NCBI RefSeq assembly: GCF_029054785.1 | Contig: NZ_JAIDEN010000071.1 | Span: 1 to 6,447 of the forward strand | Length of the DNA: 6,447 nucleotides | Direction: 5' to 3' | Source of the DNA: Duncaniella sp. | GTDB lineage: Bacteria > Bacteroidota > Bacteroidia > Bacteroidales > Muribaculaceae | Shown here: positions 1 through 6,443 of the stretch, piece after piece | Position numbering within the stretch: position 1 is the stretch's first letter | Layout: each line of letters begins with the position of its first letter | The notes under the pieces: generated by a model | The model's database searches: none | What the model was told of the DNA's origin: nothing | The model's input: the letters and a program-made list of their open reading frames with translations, nothing else | Made by a program: the position numbers and the translations under genes

Positions 1-1047
1 GATCGCGGCCATCACATTGTAGAGCGTCTGCTGGCGCAGCCGCAACAGGTCTATGAAATCAGTGGCATCCTCGCGCTTGCGGTTGATAAAGGTCATCGCG
101 TCTTTCCGCGAAGATGCAGTCGAGGCCACAGAAAAATTCTCTGATCCTCCCTCAAAACTTTTCTCAATTGTCAGATCCGGGATGTTGTTGAGAAGTGTCA
201 GGGTGATTCTGTCACCGTCGACTTCAACATTAAAATCAGGTATTATGTGGCGCGAGCGCGCATCGGCCTCGCTGTCGCCGATCAGACCGCCCGGCTTTGG
301 ATTGAGCGAACGGATGACATCCGTAGCCTCGCGCAATTGCTCGCGGTCAACTCCAAGGGCCGCACTCAGGCGGTCGTAATGACGCAGCGAAAAGAGGTCA
401 AAGTAATAGTCGACGATTTCCAATGCTGTTTTCCTGGCCGGTGACGGCTCCATACGCCTGAGCTGCAATGACAGACAGTCACGCAGGTCATAGGCACAGA
501 CTCCGGCAGGATCAAGCGAACGGATCTTCTCGGCCACACTGCGCAACTGATCCATCGTAAGCTCCAACCCGGCATTTATAGCCAGATCGTCGAGAATCTG
601 ATGAAGTGTGCGGGTCAGATAGCCGTTGTCATCAAGATTTCCGACAATATAGCTTGCGGCGAGCAGTTCGGCTTCGCTTATGTCTGTTTCGCGCAGCTGA
701 TTCATCAGCCATTCACCGAGTGTGTTTTCAGAGGCGACGGCTACCGGCTCATAATAGGCATCGTCACGCGAGGCATTGCGGGCTTCAAGCCGATAAGCCG
801 GGATTTCGTCTTCATCCTTGTAATCGGCAAGCTGCATTTCTTCAGCGCTCTCATGAAATTCGTCATCCGGACTTTCCGTTTCATTCCGGTCGGCGACTTC
901 AAGCGCCGGATTGTCGTCGAGTTCACGCCTCACTTCTTCCTCCACCTCCGGACCTGTCATCTCAAGCATACGGACAAAGCGCATCTGCAAAGGCGACAGC
1001 CTCTGCTGCAATTTCTGAGAAAGGGATAGTTTCAGCGATTCTTTCAT
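1..1047 (-). CDS. rpoN: RNA polymerase sigma-54 factor RpoN, N-terminal part (runs off the window)
   Basis: This is the alternative sigma factor that directs core RNA polymerase to -24/-12 promoters and needs an AAA+ activator to open DNA. The frame is open for 349 codons from ATG 1047 to the left edge, and an in-frame TGA upstream (1086-1084) makes this ATG the only one possible. Residues 1-50 form the Gln/Leu-rich activator-interacting region I (SLSQKLQQRLSPLQMRFVRM, then NPALE at 46-50). Residues 51-100 are the acidic linker, region II. The core-binding domain starts near 108, with LDDNGYL (138-144), SLDPAGVCAYDLRDCL (177-192), LNPKPGG (248-254) and IIPDFNVEV (268-276). The sequence at 324-342 (KREDATDFIDLLRLRQQTL) matches the end of that domain. 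The DNA-binding helix-turn-helix and the RpoN box lie outside the window, so function cannot be fully confirmed; family full length is about 480-500 residues. It starts 72 bases after neuB with no clear terminator between them, so read-through is possible, but a link to glycan genes is not implied. Confidence 0.95.
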   Translation of the reverse strand, partial: MKESLKLSLSQKLQQRLSPLQMRFVRMLEMTGPEVEEEVRRELDDNPALEVADRNETESPDDEFHESAEEMQLADYKDEDEIPAYRLEARNASRDDAYYEPVAVASENTLGEWLMNQLRETDISEAELLAASYIVGNLDDNGYLTRTLHQILDDLAINAGLELTMDQLRSVAEKIRSLDPAGVCAYDLRDCLSLQLRRMEPSPARKTALEIVDYYFDLFSLRHYDRLSAALGVDREQLREATDVIRSLNPKPGGLIGDSEADARSRHIIPDFNVEVDGDRITLTLLNNIPDLTIEKSFEGGSENFSVASTASSRKDAMTFINRKREDATDFIDLLRLRQQTLYNVMAAI

Positions 1048-1119
1048 TCCAAATTTTATTCCGATTCCGATGCTGTTATGCCCTCAGACCATCGTTAAGA
1101 TGTTGTTTTTAGACGACCT

Positions 1120-2133
1120 CTAAAGTTCTATCAGACTGTCGTAGGGAAAATCTTTCTTTGCAACCTGTCCGATGACTGAGTCCCACTGCATCGGACTGAT
1201 ACCGTTGCCGGGACGCTTGACGGTGATGTTATCTTCTGTGAACGTCTCGCCCTTGGAGATGGTTCGGGCGGCAACAATACTCTTGCGGGCCACTTCGATG
1301 TTGGGACGCTCGGAGTCAGCCACGGTTTTCGTCCCACTGCCAAGAGCTTTTTCTATATGGCGCACTGCTTTCACCATTGCCGAAAGTTCGGCAGGATCGA
1401 GCGACGCCCTATGGTCAGGTCCGGGAAGATTTTTGTCAAGAGTGAAATGCTTTTCGATGACTTTGGCGCCAAGAGCCGCAGCTGCGACAGGGACTTCTAT
1501 TCCAAGAGTGTGGTCACTGTAACCGACTCCGCCTGTGTGCAGCTGACGCAGACTTTCCATTGCCCGAAGATTTACGTCGCTGTATGGAGTCGGATATTGT
1601 GTGGTGCAATGGAGCAGGATGATGTCTTCACGCTTGATTCCGCCATTTTCGAGCACTGCGACGGCATTTTCGACCTCAGTAAGGGTCGACATTCCGGTAG
1701 AGAGTATGACTTTTCCGCCGATACGGGCGATTTTGCGCAGATATGGCAGATTTGTGATCTCTCCTGAAGGGATCTTCCAATAGTCCATGCGGAGTGAGGC
1801 CAGCGAATCAATGCTCACAAGATCAAAGGGCGTGCTCATGAAACCGATCCCTTCCTCCCGGCAGAGTTCAGCCAGCTCTGGATAGGCCGACAATGGCAGA
1901 TGGATGGCTTTACACATTTCAAGCTGTGACTCGGCCTCTCCCGTGGTTTCTTTCTGATACTCCGCCTTCGGGGCAATCGACGAAATCACAAGTTCGGGGA
2001 CCGCCGTCTGGAATTTGACATAATCGGCTCCCGCACGGGCTGCTTCAACAACCATCCTGCGGGCCATTTCCATCGAGGCGTTGTGATTGACTCCGGCCTC
2101 GGCTATTATGATTATTTTTTCTGAATCGGTCAT
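1120..2133 (-). CDS. neuB: NeuB-family nonulosonic acid synthase (N-acetylneuraminate / legionaminate synthase type)
   Basis: This cytoplasmic enzyme condenses phosphoenolpyruvate with a six-carbon N-acyl amino sugar to make a nine-carbon nonulosonic acid (sialic, legionaminic or similar). The 337 residues are full length for the family. The TIM barrel carries AEAGVNHN (11-18), VKFQ (39-42), STPFD (100-104), KIPSGEI (120-126), STGM (145-148), HCTTQYPTP (175-183) and GYSDHT (204-209). By family knowledge, H208 and H229 (in EKHF) correspond to the metal-binding histidines. The TLDKNLPGPDHRASLDP stretch (231-247) is typical of this family. Residues 283-337 are a C-terminal SAF (antifreeze-like) domain that closes over the partner active site in the dimer. 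The ATG at 2133 directly precedes the first barrel strand. It lies 77 bases after the ATP-grasp gene. With LegB upstream in the same unit, the legionaminate synthase role (LegI) is likelier than plain sialic acid, but the substrate cannot be fixed from sequence alone. Confidence 0.93.
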   Translation of the reverse strand: MTDSEKIIIIAEAGVNHNASMEMARRMVVEAARAGADYVKFQTAVPELVISSIAPKAEYQKETTGEAESQLEMCKAIHLPLSAYPELAELCREEGIGFMSTPFDLVSIDSLASLRMDYWKIPSGEITNLPYLRKIARIGGKVILSTGMSTLTEVENAVAVLENGGIKREDIILLHCTTQYPTPYSDVNLRAMESLRQLHTGGVGYSDHTLGIEVPVAAAALGAKVIEKHFTLDKNLPGPDHRASLDPAELSAMVKAVRHIEKALGSGTKTVADSERPNIEVARKSIVAARTISKGETFTEDNITVKRPGNGISPMQWDSVIGQVAKKDFPYDSLIEL

Positions 2134-2210
2134 AGGGTTTCGGTCTAAGAAATTGTCTGATAATAATAGACTCCGGCTTTCTTAATTGGTCTTTAAACTT
2201 CCTCCGGACG

Positions 2211-3173
2211 TCAGAGGGTATCAAAAAACACTGCTTCTTCAAAATAGCGGCAGATCATGACTCCGCTCTTCGCTTCGCGGCTGCCGCTGTAAGGCATTCC
2301 ACACGCTTCGGACAGAATCATCGCCGGAATGTCGGCTCCGGCATGGACTGAGCATACCACTCCGCCGCCAAGGCGCGGATTGATTTCCATCAGCATGAGC
2401 CGTCCGCCGTCAAGTTCACGAAGATACTGCAATGTGACTGCACCGCGTAGCCCCAGACGTTCTATCGCCTGACGGGATGCTTCAATAATCCCGGCATCGT
2501 CGACAGTCACGGTGCGTGACACCTCGCCTCCGACCACTTCGATCCTCCGGCGCGGGCTGATACAAAGCACTTCGCCTTTCTGTGTGATGTAGCAGTCGAC
2601 TGTATATTCCTCTTTTCGGGGATAATATGTCTGAAGCAGATAGTTATCACTGACATTCTGAAGCCGGCGGAAATCCGTGATCCCGCTGATCACTTCTATG
2701 CCTTTCGATGCCGATCCGCGACGCGGTTTGGCGATCAGGGGGAACACCGGCTTGCCTCCGCGATAGGTTTGCGGCACGTCCAGTCCGGCATTCTCGAACG
2801 CGCGGGCAGAAAGCACCTTGTCAAAAAGCGTTTCAGCCAGGCCGGGTTTGACCACCGGAGACCAGACATCTCCGTAGGTGGCTACATAGGCCCCGGCAAT
2901 AGAGATCGCACCGTCGACAAACGGAAGCAACACGTCGATATGGTAAGCCTCCACCACCTGATGGAGATGCTCCAGAATATCAGCCGCGCCCCAGCGCCGT
3001 CCGATGATGATTCCACCGATGACAGCAACCGGAACCTCTGCTTCCAGCTCGTAACTGAAAACACCGACTTCAATTCCGAGTTTCTTTCCGGCCTCGATCA
3101 GTTTGCGCCCGAAAGAAACGCGTTTGGCTCCTCCGAGAAAAAGCACATTGATTTTCTTCTTGTCTTCTGCCAT
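2211..3173 (-). CDS. ATP-grasp domain protein, CarB-like, likely acyl or aminoacyl ligase
   Basis: This is a 320-residue ATP-grasp enzyme, a family that uses ATP to activate a carboxylate as an acyl phosphate and join it to an amine or similar nucleophile. Residues 8-110 form a Rossmann-like pre-ATP-grasp domain that opens with INVLFLGGAKRVSFG. DKVLSARAFENAGLDVPQT (118-136) is the usual entry to the ATP-binding domain. The nucleotide-binding lysine and Gly/Ser loop are in LIAKPRRGSASKG (146-158, K149). EEYTVDCYI (188-196) is the next conserved strand. MEINPRLGGG (262-271) supplies the metal-binding E263 and N265. All key ATP-grasp residues are therefore present and the protein looks active. 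It begins 5 bases after legB and precedes neuB, so it probably acts on the same sugar or glycan, for example by adding an amino acid or other acyl group. That role is inference; the carboxylate and acceptor are unknown. Such proteins are often labelled carbamoyl-phosphate-synthase-like, but this one lacks the rest of CarB. Confidence 0.88.
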   Translation of the reverse strand: MAEDKKKINVLFLGGAKRVSFGRKLIEAGKKLGIEVGVFSYELEAEVPVAVIGGIIIGRRWGAADILEHLHQVVEAYHIDVLLPFVDGAISIAGAYVATYGDVWSPVVKPGLAETLFDKVLSARAFENAGLDVPQTYRGGKPVFPLIAKPRRGSASKGIEVISGITDFRRLQNVSDNYLLQTYYPRKEEYTVDCYITQKGEVLCISPRRRIEVVGGEVSRTVTVDDAGIIEASRQAIERLGLRGAVTLQYLRELDGGRLMLMEINPRLGGGVVCSVHAGADIPAMILSEACGMPYSGSREAKSGVMICRYFEEAVFFDTL

Positions 3174-3178
3174 AGCTC

Positions 3179-4168
3179 TCAGACATTATAGATGCCGCTC
3201 TTGTATTTTGAAAGATTGTCACCTTTGGTGAACCATTCGACCGTCTCGCGCAGACCTGCTTCAAGATCGTAGCGCGGACGCCAGTCAGTGAGCGATGTGA
3301 TCAGCCTGTTGTCGCCGCAAAGTCTGAAAACTTCACTGCCTGAAGGACGCAGACGCTGAGGATCTGTCACATAGTCGACTTTCTCGCCCATGATACGCGC
3401 TATGGTCTCAAGGGTTTCCCTCATCGTGACTTCCGATCCGGTAGCAATGTTTATCTCACGTCCTTCTATACCCTCGGCCCGGCCGAGAGCGATAAAGCCG
3501 GCCGCTGTGTCTCTGACGTAATTGAAATCGCGGGTCGGGGTCAGATCTCCGACCTTTATTTCACGGACGCCTGATGCGATCTGGGTAATAATCGTAGGAA
3601 TTATCGCACGCGCGCTCTGGCGTGGGCCATAAGTGTTGAACGGACGCGCGATCACCACCGGCAGTTCAAAGGCATTGTAGAAGCTCAGTGCAATCGCATC
3701 GGCTCCGATCTTAGTGGCGCTGTATGGCGACTGCGGCTGACGGGGATGAGCCTCGTCGATCGGCACATATCTAGCCGTTCCGTAAACTTCGCTTGTCGAG
3801 GTGACAACCAGACGGCGCACTCCGCAATCACGCGCTGCCTGACACATGTTAAGCGTTCCCTTGATATTGGTGTCGACATAACTGTCAGGTGCAACATAGC
3901 TGTAAGGAATGGCGATCAGAGCCGCAAGATGATAGACCGTGTCACAGCCGTCTGTGATATGACGGCAGAAATTCGGATCTCGGACATCGCCGGTGACCAC
4001 TTCAAGATCAGGATGACTGATCTCCTCAAGCCATCCCCAGTTGTTGAATGAGTTATATTGGCTCAAAGCTCTGACAGCATAACCTTCCTCAAGCAGCATC
4101 TCGGTCAAGTGAGAGCCGATAAAGCCGTCAGCGCCGGTAACGAGCACTTTTGTTTTGGAATTCTCCAT
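3179..4168 (-). CDS. legB: LegB-type NAD-dependent sugar-nucleotide 4,6-dehydratase (extended SDR)
   Basis: This extended short-chain dehydrogenase/reductase should convert a nucleotide-activated N-acetylglucosamine to its 4-keto-6-deoxy form, the first step toward legionaminic-acid-type sugars. The 329 residues are full length. The NAD-binding motif TGADGFIG is at 11-18, followed by GDVRD (60-64) and HLAAL (80-84). The active site has TSTSEVYGT (123-131) in place of the Thr-Asp-Glu motif of RmlB-type dehydratases, with YSATK (Y149, K153) as the catalytic Tyr-Lys pair. RPFNTYGPRQS (175-185) and RDFNYVRD (213-220) are standard substrate-domain motifs. SQYNSFNNWGWL (36-47), after the second strand, is the feature that points to LegB rather than a UDP-glucose epimerase or dTDP-glucose dehydratase. 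The ATG at 4168 lies just before the first strand. The gene sits 13 bases after the lipoprotein gene and 5 bases before the ATP-grasp gene. Whether GDP-GlcNAc (as in Campylobacter) or UDP-GlcNAc is used cannot be read from the sequence. Confidence 0.9.
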   Translation of the reverse strand: MENSKTKVLVTGADGFIGSHLTEMLLEEGYAVRALSQYNSFNNWGWLEEISHPDLEVVTGDVRDPNFCRHITDGCDTVYHLAALIAIPYSYVAPDSYVDTNIKGTLNMCQAARDCGVRRLVVTSTSEVYGTARYVPIDEAHPRQPQSPYSATKIGADAIALSFYNAFELPVVIARPFNTYGPRQSARAIIPTIITQIASGVREIKVGDLTPTRDFNYVRDTAAGFIALGRAEGIEGREINIATGSEVTMRETLETIARIMGEKVDYVTDPQRLRPSGSEVFRLCGDNRLITSLTDWRPRYDLEAGLRETVEWFTKGDNLSKYKSGIYNV

Positions 4169-4181
4169 ATATAATTATAGC

Positions 4182-4652
4182 TTAAACAGGTCTTTTTAAA
4201 TAATATGTATATGTCACTCCGTCTTCACCGATATATGACAGAATCATCTGCCGGTTCTTCAAACGTCCGATGTGAAGCCTGGTGATTCCGTCGCTGACCA
4301 GATGCAGAGCCTCCGGCGCACGATATTCAGGCAAACGCGCAGGCTCATCGTCATAATGGCTGAAGTTCAGTTCAAGAATCTCTCCATCCTCACGCCATGA
4401 ACCGGTATGTGTGATATATTCATGAACCGGCAAGATCTCGGCAATCTGAATGATACGCCCCTGAAATGACCAGGTATAGAGTTCAATGCCGCTTTCGTCT
4501 GTATACAGAGGCAGTTCCTCGCCGTCGGCGGTCAGTTTCTCAAGGCGCCATCTGCCGAAATAGTCGCCTATGTCACCGTCGTTGCGAGTGCACCCTGCTG
4601 TAAGTGTCATCAGCAGGATCACAATGAATATGCCTGTCAGTTTCTCTCTCAT
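4182..4652 (-). CDS. Small lipocalin-like lipoprotein of unknown function
   Basis: This predicted 156-residue lipoprotein has a positively charged start (MREK), a hydrophobic segment (about 8-17) and a lipobox ending TAGC, giving lipidation at C21. The mature part begins with a short acidic stretch (TRNDGDIGD) that could help outer-membrane or surface sorting, although it is only a weak match to known Bacteroidetes export signals. The rest is beta-rich. GRWRLEKL (33-40) resembles the opening Gly-x-Trp strand of lipocalin-like domains, and the protein ends in an aromatic strand (VTYTYYLKR). Start choice: GTG 4655 and ATG 4652 are adjacent and in frame. I take the ATG, which overlaps the wzi stop as TGATG, a classic arrangement for translational coupling. 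Its position between wzi and legB suggests a role in surface glycan assembly or envelope sensing, but no ligand or catalytic site is visible and the function is unknown. Confidence 0.85.
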   Translation of the reverse strand: MREKLTGIFIVILLMTLTAGCTRNDGDIGDYFGRWRLEKLTADGEELPLYTDESGIELYTWSFQGRIIQIAEILPVHEYITHTGSWREDGEILELNFSHYDDEPARLPEYRAPEALHLVSDGITRLHIGRLKNRQMILSYIGEDGVTYTYYLKRPV

Positions 4653-6178
4653 CACTGTCTGTTTATTTTATATCTGACTCCGACAAGCGCACCAAAGGCA
4701 TTTCCCGGCATAGTCCCACGGTCAAGTTCGACCTGCACGTTAAGACTCAGCCCTTTGACAAGCCTTTCCGGATGCCAGTTTGTCTCCAGCATCACGGCTG
4801 TTTCGTGAATCGGAGTCTGCAACAAAAATTTCCCTGAGCCCCAGGCTTTACGATAACCGGCCTTCAGCCGATAGTCGAGGCTATTGCTCAGTTCGCCTTC
4901 AATTCCAATGTGGAATCCACGCAGACAGTTGCCGACAAAACCGGGATAGCCGTCGCGGTTATAAATGGGTGCCATCATAGCCGGAGTTCCGAATGACTGT
5001 CCGTAATAAGCATAGGAATTGCGCAGGGCATTGTTATAATAGTCATCAGCCCCGGCAACATGGTCCGGGACCGTAGCTCCTGGCTTATCATTGGGGTCAA
5101 AATGTATCGGGCCGCTCTGATTCGTAAAATCAAGATACTCGATCACGGCGCCGTTGACAAAGCCACTTGACTTGGACTTATAGCCAAGGCCCCAGAGACC
5201 GTCCCAACCGTTAAATTTGCCGATCCCGGTTCCGTCTTCCCACAACCATGAACAATAGGCCGACAGTTCTGCACCGTTCTTCAGGTTGTAACGGGCCTTG
5301 ATATCCCAAGATCCGATATGGTTGCCGGATATATAGCCTTCGCCACCGTCTTCCAAAGGCAATATCATCTTAAAAAAGTCCTTTATGCCTACACGGTTTT
5401 TCTCTTCGTCAATGATCTCTCCATTTCGATAGTAAGTCGTTTCACCGCCAAAAACAGCTACTGCCTGCATTCCGAATGTCACAGAAAAAGGCTCGGTAGG
5501 CTTTGTCCGGAAATAGCATCGCTTATAATTGTAAAGCTCATTCCGGCTGATATGATAGCCATAATAATTATAGTGGTCACGCCACCAGTTATTATCCATC
5601 ATTTTGCCGAATGCGACTTCACCCGAAATCTGTATCCACCCACGGGTAAAAGGAATGTTCTGAAAATCCCAGAATCCCATCCTGACTTCCGGAAGCGGAC
5701 GAGTGTTACCACTATGGACAGGATCACCGCTGGTCAGACTCTGAGGCAGAATTGCAGAACCATGTTCTTTCATACCGGCCAGCAAAAAGACACTGCGGTA
5801 TTTCATTTCTCCGTAGAGCTGCTGAATTCTGAACGCCGACGGTCTTTCTGAATGGGAAAACCATGAATCATTGGCCTTGTCATAACGCTCATAGTCAACA
5901 GCCGATGCATAGCCGCCAATAAAATCCGCCCCGAAGCCAAACGAAAAACGCTTGTCATAATCCATCTCATGCCACAAACGCGCCTCGGCCTGCAAATTTT
6001 CAGCCTGCGTGAACCGGCCATGACGCAAAGATGAGATATAGAACGGAGCAAAATCACCGCTTCCGGCTCCCACAGTCAAAGCACCCTCATAATTCATCGG
6101 GAACTCAGCCGCTGCCGAAAGAGCAAAGCTAAAAGCCATCGCCGTTGCTGATAGTCGGAATTGCCGTCCAAATTTCAT
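4652..6178 (-). CDS. Capsule assembly Wzi-family outer-membrane beta-barrel protein
   Basis: Wzi-family proteins are outer-membrane barrels that help attach or organise capsular polysaccharide on the cell surface. This 508-residue protein starts with a clear signal peptide: MKFGRQFR, a hydrophobic core, then ALSAAA before EF, giving cleavage near residue 24. The mature protein is rich in Tyr, Trp and Gly and in alternating strand patterns, as expected for a barrel. Regions typical of the family include LRHGR (51-55), the QLYGEMKY strand (120-127), GMKEHG (135-140) and GNTRPLPEVRMGFWDFQ (157-173), followed by FTRGWIQISGEVAFG (177-191). The C-terminus (about 474-508) is a pair of strands ending GVRYKINRQ. 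The ATG at 6178 is preferred: a longer frame reaches a TTG at 6256, but that would put 26 non-signal-like residues ahead of the signal peptide. It is the first gene of the unit and overlaps the lipoprotein gene by one base. The family is confident; the glycan it serves is inferred from the nonulosonate genes downstream. Confidence 0.9.
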   Translation of the reverse strand: MKFGRQFRLSATAMAFSFALSAAAEFPMNYEGALTVGAGSGDFAPFYISSLRHGRFTQAENLQAEARLWHEMDYDKRFSFGFGADFIGGYASAVDYERYDKANDSWFSHSERPSAFRIQQLYGEMKYRSVFLLAGMKEHGSAILPQSLTSGDPVHSGNTRPLPEVRMGFWDFQNIPFTRGWIQISGEVAFGKMMDNNWWRDHYNYYGYHISRNELYNYKRCYFRTKPTEPFSVTFGMQAVAVFGGETTYYRNGEIIDEEKNRVGIKDFFKMILPLEDGGEGYISGNHIGSWDIKARYNLKNGAELSAYCSWLWEDGTGIGKFNGWDGLWGLGYKSKSSGFVNGAVIEYLDFTNQSGPIHFDPNDKPGATVPDHVAGADDYYNNALRNSYAYYGQSFGTPAMMAPIYNRDGYPGFVGNCLRGFHIGIEGELSNSLDYRLKAGYRKAWGSGKFLLQTPIHETAVMLETNWHPERLVKGLSLNVQVELDRGTMPGNAFGALVGVRYKINRQ

Positions 6179-6199
6179 GTATTCACTATATTCAAAAAA

Positions 6200-6207
6200 C
6201 AAAAGTA
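6200..6207 (-). promoter_or_regulatory. Candidate -7 box, proximal, for the wzi operon
   Basis: Read on the minus strand this is TACTTTTG, an exact match to the Bacteroidetes TAnnTTTG -7 element. Transcription from it would start roughly 15-20 bases before the wzi ATG at 6178, giving a very short leader, and would rule out the TTG start at 6256. The nearest upstream TTTG (-33-like) is 25 bases away, longer than the usual 19-21, so the match is incomplete. An AT-rich segment without Shine-Dalgarno lies between the box and the ATG. Confidence 0.4.
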
Positions 6208-6253
6208 ACGAAGCCCTCGGCCTCATTCGGGACAAACAAAAGCATTCCCGATA

Positions 6254-6261
6254 CAAATTTA
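6254..6261 (-). promoter_or_regulatory. Candidate -7 box, distal, for the wzi operon
   Basis: Read on the minus strand this is TAAATTTG, again an exact TAnnTTTG match. It would give a leader of about 70 bases before the wzi ATG. A TTTG lies 26 bases further upstream (6291-6288), which is also too distant for a standard -33 element. One of the two boxes, or both, could drive the operon; sequence alone cannot decide. The TTG at 6256-6254 overlaps the last bases of this box, so it is unlikely to be a translation start if this promoter is used. Confidence 0.4.
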
Positions 6262-6310
6262 GACAAAATCCATGAGAATCTACCGACCAAATTCAAAAAC
6301 AAGAGAAATT

Positions 6311-6443
6311 TGGGGGAATTGAGAGTTTGGAGAGAACTGGGAGAGCTGAGAGATTTTTGGGGATTGGGAGTTCTGGGAGAACTGGGAGCGCTGGGAGTTT
6401 TGGGGATTGAGAGTTTTGGGAGAACTGAGAGCGCTGGGAGTTT
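6311..6443. repeat. Three-copy 43-base higher-order repeat made of 9-base TGRGAGNNY units
   Basis: On the plus strand this stretch is built of 9-base units that begin TGGGAG or TGAGAG and end in three variable bases. Five-part blocks repeat: a short TGGGGAT-type unit followed by units ending TTY, AAC, CGC (AGC in the first block) and TTT. The blocks are 6311-6357 (47 bases, most diverged), 6358-6400 (43 bases) and 6401-6443 (43 bases). The last two differ only by G/A at the third unit position and one C/T. The array probably continues beyond the right edge, where TGCG follows. The 43-base period is not a multiple of three and no start codon serves the open frame, so it appears non-coding. It lies upstream of the wzi operon, where it would be C-rich on the transcribed-sense strand. 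Confidence 0.85.

Noticed and set aside
601..1112. Two overlapping plus-strand open frames opposite rpoN
   Set aside because: They are antisense to a strongly conserved RpoN reading frame, resemble no known family, and are expected by chance in sequence of this composition.
2134..2210. A separate promoter or gene remnant between the ATP-grasp gene and neuB
   Set aside because: No TAnnTTTG box with a matching -33 element is seen on the minus strand, and no conserved protein fragment is recognisable in the 77 bases.
2045..2242. A 65-codon minus-strand frame spanning the neuB start
   Set aside because: It overlaps neuB and the end of the ATP-grasp gene in a different frame and has a basic, featureless translation, so it is a shadow frame.
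5318..5851. A 177-codon plus-strand open frame opposite wzi
   Set aside because: It lies entirely antisense to the Wzi barrel, whose protein motifs are clear in the other strand, and its translation shows no domain or signal.
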